Source of the DNA: Roseateles sp.
GTDB lineage: Bacteria; Pseudomonadota; Gammaproteobacteria; Burkholderiales; Burkholderiaceae_C
Direction of reading: 5' to 3'
Assembly: GCA_015657635.1 (NCBI GenBank)
Contig: JACDQM010000068.1
Span: 1-51,743, forward strand
DNA: 51,743 nt
Shown here: positions 47,078 through 51,743 of the stretch, in pieces
How the letters are laid out: the number at the start of each line of letters is the position of its first letter
Position numbering within the stretch: position 1 is the first letter of the stretch
The notes under the pieces: generated by a model
What the model was told of the DNA's origin: nothing
The model's input: only the letters and a program-made list of their open reading frames with translations
The model's database searches: none
Position numbers and translations under genes: made by a program

Positions 47078-49864
47078 TCAGCCGTGGGCTGGCGCGCTCA
47101 GCGGCAGCACGATCTCGAAGCAGGCGCCCATGCCCGCCGGGCTGCTGACCGAGATGCGACCACCAAGCACCGAGTCCACGATGTTGTAGCTCAGGTGCAG
47201 GCCCAGGCCGCTGCCACCCTGTCCCAGGCGGGTGGTGAAGAAGGGATCGAACACCCGGTCAATGTTCTCCGGCGCAATGCCGCGGCCGTTGTCCGAGAAG
47301 CTCAGGCGCAGGCTGTCCTGTCCAACCCTGCAGGCCTGGATGCACATCTGGCCACCGGTGCGCTCTTCAAAGGCGTGGGTCATCGCGTTCAGCAACAGAT
47401 TGCTCAGCACCTGGCCCAAGGGGCCGGGATAGCTGTCCAGCACCAGATCATCGGGCACGTCGATCTTCAGCTCATGCCCGGCCTGGCGGACCTGGTTGGA
47501 CAGCGAGAGCAGCACTTCCTCGCACAGCTCAAGCAGCGCGAAGCTGCGGCGCATCTCGGAGGCGCGGTCCACCGCCAGCTGCTTGAAGCCGCGGATCAGA
47601 TGCGAGGCCTTGTCCAGATTACGCAGCAGCAGCTGATCGCCCTGCCCGGCGCGCAGGCAGAACTGCTCCAGATCAGACTTGCGCAGGCGCCCGTCCTGCA
47701 TGCGCTCGCGCAGCGCTTCGATTTCAGCGCTCAGGCTGCTGGCCACCAGCACCGCGTTGCCAATCGGCGTGTTCAGCTCATGGGCCACGCCCGCCACCAG
47801 CGCACCCAGCGACGCCAGCTTCTCCTGGCGCGTCAACTCCTCATGCGCATACTGCAGGGCTTCCAATGTGTGGGCATTGCCCAGCGCGATCGCGCCATAC
47901 GCGCCCAGGGCGCGGACGATGGCCAGCTCGCGCTCGCCATAGGCGTCCGGGCGCGGCGACTGCACCGACATCACCCCCAGCAGCCGCTCGCCTGCCAGCA
48001 GCGGCATGTAGACCATGCTGCGCGGCACCAGCGTGCCGGGCACCACGCCGAGCGCCAGGCTGGCCTCATCGGCACAGGCAAGGATCTCGCGATGCTCGCG
48101 TGCGCATTGAGCCGCCAGCGAATCCCCATCATCCAGCGCAATGGCCCGTGCCGGCAGCGCTGTCCCGGCCTCGCGGCCGAAGGCCAGATGCAAGGCACGG
48201 CCGTCAGCCTCCAGCAGCAGCACCAGAAATACCGTGGCATCGAGCAGCTCGCCGACATGACGATGCAGGCTGCACAGGATGGCATCGCCGTCCAGCTGGG
48301 CCGTCAGCTCGCGGCCGATCACCGCCAGGGTCTCCAGGCCGGCATTGGCCTCGCGCAGGTTCTGCGCCGTGCTGCGGTGCGCCTCGGCCTCGGCCTGAGC
48401 CCGCTCCAGCTCGAATCTGTCCTGCATCGCCTCGGCGCGCCGCTGCGCCTGCGCTGACATGGCTTGGCGCTGGGTCTCGTTGGCTGACTGCAGATAGTCG
48501 TAAGCCTGGCGAAATTCACCACTGTCAGCCAAGGCGCGGGCATAGTCGAACAGCAGATCAGCGCCGCACACATAGCCCGCAGACGCCTGCGCATGCGCAA
48601 TGCGCACCGCCTCGCCCAGATGATGCAGCGCCGGACTTCCCGCCTCGCCAGCAAGGCCGGCCTGATGGGTGGCCGGCAGGCGCGCGAGCAGCCGCAAGGC
48701 CTGCACCTGCGCATCCGTCATGCCATGTTCGCGGGCCAGTTCGAGTGCGGCGCGCGCCTGGCTGGCGCCTTCATCGAAGCGGCCCAGCTGGATGAAGGCA
48801 TCCGCCTGCCCGCGCAAGGCCTCGCCGAGCAGATCGGCCTCCAGCGGCCTGCGCGCCAGCATGGCCAGCTGCTCCAGCGGGGCCAGGGCATCGGCCGGGT
48901 GGCCAGACTCCAGCTCGTTCGCCGCCAGCTGGGACAGGCAGATCTTGTAGTTCCGCGAGCCCGGCAGCCGCTGCAGCTGCTGCAAGGCCTCGCGCAGATG
49001 CTGGCGTGCATCGCCATGGCGGGCCAGCCGGCGCAGCGCCGTGCCCGAACGCGCCAGGCTCAGCCCGACGATGCAGGGCCAGCCGGTCGCCCGGGCTTCC
49101 TGCAAGGAGCGCTCGCACCAGACCAGGCTGGCGCTCAAATCACCCAGGCGGCCGTAGGCCTCGGCCGCGTTGCTCATCGAGATGGCGGCCTGGCGGATCT
49201 GCCCGCTGTCCATCGAGGCCTGGTAGGAGGCCATGAAGTGGCGCAAGGCCGCCGGCTTGTCGTCCAGCACTTCAGCCACGCAAGCGTAGGCCGCCTGCAC
49301 CCACGCGGCCACCAGGGCCGGATAGTCCTGATCGAGCGGGAAGGATTGCAACAGGCGCCGCTCGGTGGCCTCGGGCTGCCGGAAGGCATTCCACATCTCG
49401 CGCCGTGCGAGCACCATCTGCTGACGCAGCGGCTCGCCAGCCTCGCGGTACAGCTGCTCGGCCTGGTTCAGGCTGGCGTCGAACAGCGCGGGCTGGCCGC
49501 CGTCTATCCCCAGGCTGCAACGCGCCCAGCAGACATCGCCCTGCCCGAGCAGATCGCCCTGCTGGATGAAGCCCTGTTCTGCCGCATCGAGCTGGGCCGC
49601 CGCCGCCGCCAGCTGGCCCCGGTTCAATTCGACTTCGGCACGCAGCAGCTGCAGGCGCGCACGCAGACGCGCGGCCCTGCGCCCGGGCGGCAGTGCCAGC
49701 AACTGCGGCTCGATCTCATCGGCCAGGCGCAGCGCGGCGCGTTCATCGCGCTGGCGCAGCTGCCAGGCCAGCGCCGTGCGCTGCTCGACGCTTGGCGCAG
49801 CCGCGCCGGGGTCAAGCGCCTGACGCAGGCCGCTCAACGCTTCATTGGAAAGATACAGGTCCAT
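47078..49864 (-). CDS. Soluble sensor histidine kinase with TPR-like repeats and GAF domain
   Basis: This 928-residue protein has no membrane segment. Residues 1 to about 455 are helical TPR-like repeats, resembling the N-terminal parts of bacterial adenylate-cyclase-type and LuxR-type sensors. A coiled coil (about 465-505), a GAF domain (about 515-660), a HisKA domain with phospho-acceptor His695 (VAHELNTP), and a HATPase domain with N-box Asn826 and G boxes DNGRG (858-862) and GGSGLGL follow. No response regulator is adjacent. The gene upstream is an HDOD protein 81 bases away, possibly in the same transcript. Confidence 0.88.
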   Translation of the reverse strand: MDLYLSNEALSGLRQALDPGAAAPSVEQRTALAWQLRQRDERAALRLADEIEPQLLALPPGRRAARLRARLQLLRAEVELNRGQLAAAAAQLDAAEQGFIQQGDLLGQGDVCWARCSLGIDGGQPALFDASLNQAEQLYREAGEPLRQQMVLARREMWNAFRQPEATERRLLQSFPLDQDYPALVAAWVQAAYACVAEVLDDKPAALRHFMASYQASMDSGQIRQAAISMSNAAEAYGRLGDLSASLVWCERSLQEARATGWPCIVGLSLARSGTALRRLARHGDARQHLREALQQLQRLPGSRNYKICLSQLAANELESGHPADALAPLEQLAMLARRPLEADLLGEALRGQADAFIQLGRFDEGASQARAALELAREHGMTDAQVQALRLLARLPATHQAGLAGEAGSPALHHLGEAVRIAHAQASAGYVCGADLLFDYARALADSGEFRQAYDYLQSANETQRQAMSAQAQRRAEAMQDRFELERAQAEAEAHRSTAQNLREANAGLETLAVIGRELTAQLDGDAILCSLHRHVGELLDATVFLVLLLEADGRALHLAFGREAGTALPARAIALDDGDSLAAQCAREHREILACADEASLALGVVPGTLVPRSMVYMPLLAGERLLGVMSVQSPRPDAYGERELAIVRALGAYGAIALGNAHTLEALQYAHEELTRQEKLASLGALVAGVAHELNTPIGNAVLVASSLSAEIEALRERMQDGRLRKSDLEQFCLRAGQGDQLLLRNLDKASHLIRGFKQLAVDRASEMRRSFALLELCEEVLLSLSNQVRQAGHELKIDVPDDLVLDSYPGPLGQVLSNLLLNAMTHAFEERTGGQMCIQACRVGQDSLRLSFSDNGRGIAPENIDRVFDPFFTTRLGQGGSGLGLHLSYNIVDSVLGGRISVSSPAGMGACFEIVLPLSAPAHG

Positions 49865-49945
49865 CGCGTCACTTCAGGCGGGGTACAGTCCCCCGCTCAG
49901 GCCGATGGTAGCGGCAGCCGCAGCCTGCGGCGGCCACGGCCGGCT

Positions 49946-50779
49946 TCAGTGCAGCAAGTTATCGACATCGCCGCCCAGATCACCAGCCGCTTCGATCTTG
50001 GCTCGCAGGAAGTCGAGGTCCAGATGCAGGTGTTCCAGCAACTCCGGCACGGCGACCTGCATGGCCTCCACCGGGTCATCGTGGTGCTCGGCCGCATCCG
50101 CCAGCACCTCGGCCAGATGCAGCACCGCGGCCATCAGCGAGAAGGGCTTGATCTCCAGCGGCGTGTTGGCGTCCTTGAAGGCCTCGACCATCTTGTCGGG
50201 GAAATGCCAGCGCTGCGCCAGCGCCGCTGTCACATCGGCATGGGTGCAGCCGAAGCGATGCATCTCCAAGGAGAAGCGGCTGCCGGGTTCGGCCGCATGG
50301 GCCTCGACATCGGCCACCAGGGCGGGCTCGCTCATCGCCATCAGCAACTGGCCGGTGCGCAGCATCAGGCCAGCCAGGTAGGCGGTGTCGGCATCCAGCT
50401 GAAGCACACGGCCCAGCACGCGCGCATAGCCGGCGGTGACGATGCTGTGGCGCCAGAAGCGCGAACGATCCAGGCCGGCCACGGCCGGAAACGCGCCCGA
50501 GATGCAGGCCGCCAGCGCCAGATTGCGCAGCTTGTCCATGCCCAGCGTGTGGGCCGCATCCTGCAGCGTCGCCACATTGTGCGAAGGGCTGTAATGGGCC
50601 GAGTTGGCCAGGCGCAGGACCTTGGCCGACAGCGTCGAGTCCTTGCCCACCAGTTCGGCGATCGCCGTCAGGCTGATGTTCTCGTCGTCAAAGCTCCTCA
50701 GCAGACGGCTGGCCACCTCAGGCATGGTGGGCAGGGTGTTCTGGTTCTTGATGAAAAACTGTTCGGCCACGGTGCTCAC
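49946..50779 (-). CDS. HDOD domain protein, GTG start
   Basis: This protein of about 277 residues consists mainly of one HDOD domain, which resembles HD-type phosphohydrolases but lacks the full metal site and acts in signalling. The typical beginning NTLPTMPEVASRLL is near residue 13, followed by VGKDSTLSAKVLRLANSA. The GTG at 50779 has AAAGGAGA at good spacing and is preferred to the ATG at 50809. It is placed just before the kinase on the same strand, which suggests a joint signalling role. Confidence 0.88.
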   Translation of the reverse strand: MSTVAEQFFIKNQNTLPTMPEVASRLLRSFDDENISLTAIAELVGKDSTLSAKVLRLANSAHYSPSHNVATLQDAAHTLGMDKLRNLALAACISGAFPAVAGLDRSRFWRHSIVTAGYARVLGRVLQLDADTAYLAGLMLRTGQLLMAMSEPALVADVEAHAAEPGSRFSLEMHRFGCTHADVTAALAQRWHFPDKMVEAFKDANTPLEIKPFSLMAAVLHLAEVLADAAEHHDDPVEAMQVAVPELLEHLHLDLDFLRAKIEAAGDLGGDVDNLLH

Positions 50780-50954
50780 GAGGGTCTCCTTTGTTTTACG
50801 GGGCGACATCGGTACAGCTGCCCGCTTGCGGTGTTCGGCTGCGGGTCCAGTCTAGGCATGGGCCCGGGTCGGCGGAAGCGGCTGGTGTCCCCGATTTCCC
50901 GGCCACATCGGCGCTTTGCGAAGCAGGCAGCGGCCCCGGTGTGACAATCTCCAC
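50780..50954. promoter_or_regulatory. Divergent promoter region between the HDOD and amidase genes
   Basis: These 175 bases separate two divergent genes and must hold their promoters. No clear sigma-70 boxes, operators or hairpins were recognised by eye. The stretch is GC-rich throughout. Confidence 0.3.
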
Positions 50955-51566
50955 ATGCGACGCGCCTTCCCTGCGGCCTGGTGGCCAGCCAGCCTTGTCC
51001 TGAGCGCTTGGCTGACGGGTTGCGCCCACATCGCCGCGCCGCCGGCCATGCCAGCTTTGATCGAGGTGCCGGCCTGGGGCGGTGCGCCACTGCTCAGCGA
51101 AACCCCGCCGCAACGCATCCAGCGCATCACGCTGCATCACCAGGGCGAGCACTGGGAGCCCGGCAAGGATGTGGAGGCCTATCTGCGGCGCCTGCAGCAA
51201 TGGTCGCGCCTGTCCAAGCGCTGGGCCGACATCCCCTACCACTACGTCATCGCGCCCGATGGCCGGATCTACGCCGCCCGCCCGCTGGCGGTGGCGGGCG
51301 ACACCAACACCGACTACCAGCCGCAGGGCCATGCGCTGATCATGGTGCTGGGGAATTTTGAGAACGTGCAGCCGAATGAACGCCAGCTGCAGGCCGTGGT
51401 CGACTTGATGGCCGGACTGGCGGCGCAGCATGGCCTGGGGGCCGAGGCCATCGCCTCGCACAAGGATTTCAGCGCCCAGACCGTGTGCCCGGGCCGGCAT
51501 CTTTATGCCTATATCGAGAACGGCTGGATCCAGCGCGAGGTCGCCAAGCGCCTGGCCCGGCCTTGA
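50955..51566 (+). CDS. N-acetylmuramoyl-L-alanine amidase lipoprotein (Amidase_2)
   Basis: This 203-residue lipoprotein (signal then LTGC, acylated Cys23) has an AmpD-like amidase fold that cleaves the bond between muramic acid and the stem peptide. The expected zinc ligands are His61 (TLHHQG), His169 (SHKDFS) and Cys178 (TVCPG). YHYVIAPDGRIYAARP is the typical central strand pair. Export and anchoring suggest action in the periplasm, unlike cytoplasmic AmpD. The ATG at 50955 begins the signal sequence. It is divergent from the HDOD gene. Confidence 0.9.
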   Translation: MRRAFPAAWWPASLVLSAWLTGCAHIAAPPAMPALIEVPAWGGAPLLSETPPQRIQRITLHHQGEHWEPGKDVEAYLRRLQQWSRLSKRWADIPYHYVIAPDGRIYAARPLAVAGDTNTDYQPQGHALIMVLGNFENVQPNERQLQAVVDLMAGLAAQHGLGAEAIASHKDFSAQTVCPGRHLYAYIENGWIQREVAKRLARP

Positions 51567-51743
51567 GCGGCGGACGCGTGGTACTGCTTTGCTTCGCTCT
51601 TTGAGCGTTCGGCAGTGATCCTTCGGCGGAGCCTTTGAATTCATGGGCGCGGATCGGGCGGCGCCGAGCTGCGGCGGCGTGCGCTTGCTCCGTGCCCCCC
51701 GGGCCGCAAGCGGCCCTCCTCCTTTTACCTACGCAAGCGCACG
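51567..51743. other. Window end, no feature recognised
   Basis: The last 177 bases hold no gene start, RNA or clear terminator that I can recognise. The CCGGGCCGCAAGCGGCCC stretch at about 51698-51716 can form a small GC-rich hairpin followed by TCCTCCTTTT, a weak terminator candidate for the amidase gene. Confidence 0.3.

Overview
The window looks like chromosome of a high-GC betaproteobacterium of the order Burkholderiales, probably near the Roseateles/Pelomonas/Rubrivivax group. The evidence is the thrS-infC-rpmI-rplT-pheS-pheT-ihfA-merR order followed by tRNA-Pro(GGG), a Comamonas-type protocatechuate 4,5-cleavage (pmd/lig) operon, and a guaD/nucleoside-ABC/LysR/xdhAB purine locus. The genus is an inference from gene content and protein resemblance only.

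Layout. 1-1930: the end of an integrated mobilizable element, with a probable winged-helix protein, a short MobV-type relaxase, a gene-poor flank, and a duplicated 3' fragment of tRNA-Thr(CGU) that marks the attachment site; a strong terminator follows. 1989-5706: a Lon-family protease (minus) and an Old Yellow Enzyme family oxidoreductase (plus). 5766-15810: one long minus-strand operon, galD-ligJ-ligK-DUF1932-ligI-ligA-ligB-ligC-dctQ-dctM-dctP. It imports a substrate through a TRAP transporter and takes protocatechuate to pyruvate and oxaloacetate; a divergent LysR gene (15921-16818) is the likely regulator. 16834-20887: a REC-DUF3369-GGDEF-EAL signalling protein and a lipoprotein alpha/beta hydrolase. 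21161-29313: the translation operon, led by a candidate threonine leader peptide and attenuator ahead of thrS and ending in tRNA-Pro(GGG). 29366-35735: a glycine-zipper lipoprotein, a patatin-like lipase overlapping a TonB-dependent receptor, and tex. 35966-47054: purine uptake and catabolism (BMP-family binding protein, two permeases, a double ATPase, guanine deaminase, LysR, and divergent xdhAB). 47078-51566: a soluble TPR-GAF histidine kinase, an HDOD protein and an amidase lipoprotein.

Two points stand out. First, the thrS leader holds a 15-residue peptide with five threonines, a GC-rich segment right after its stop codon, and a terminator hairpin; the geometry is that of ribosome-mediated transcription attenuation. 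Second, reading frames are broken at four places (dctM twice, lysR once, pheT once). Each break is explained by loss of one or two G from a short G run in the coding strand. Since pheT is essential, sequence error is more likely than four real mutations.
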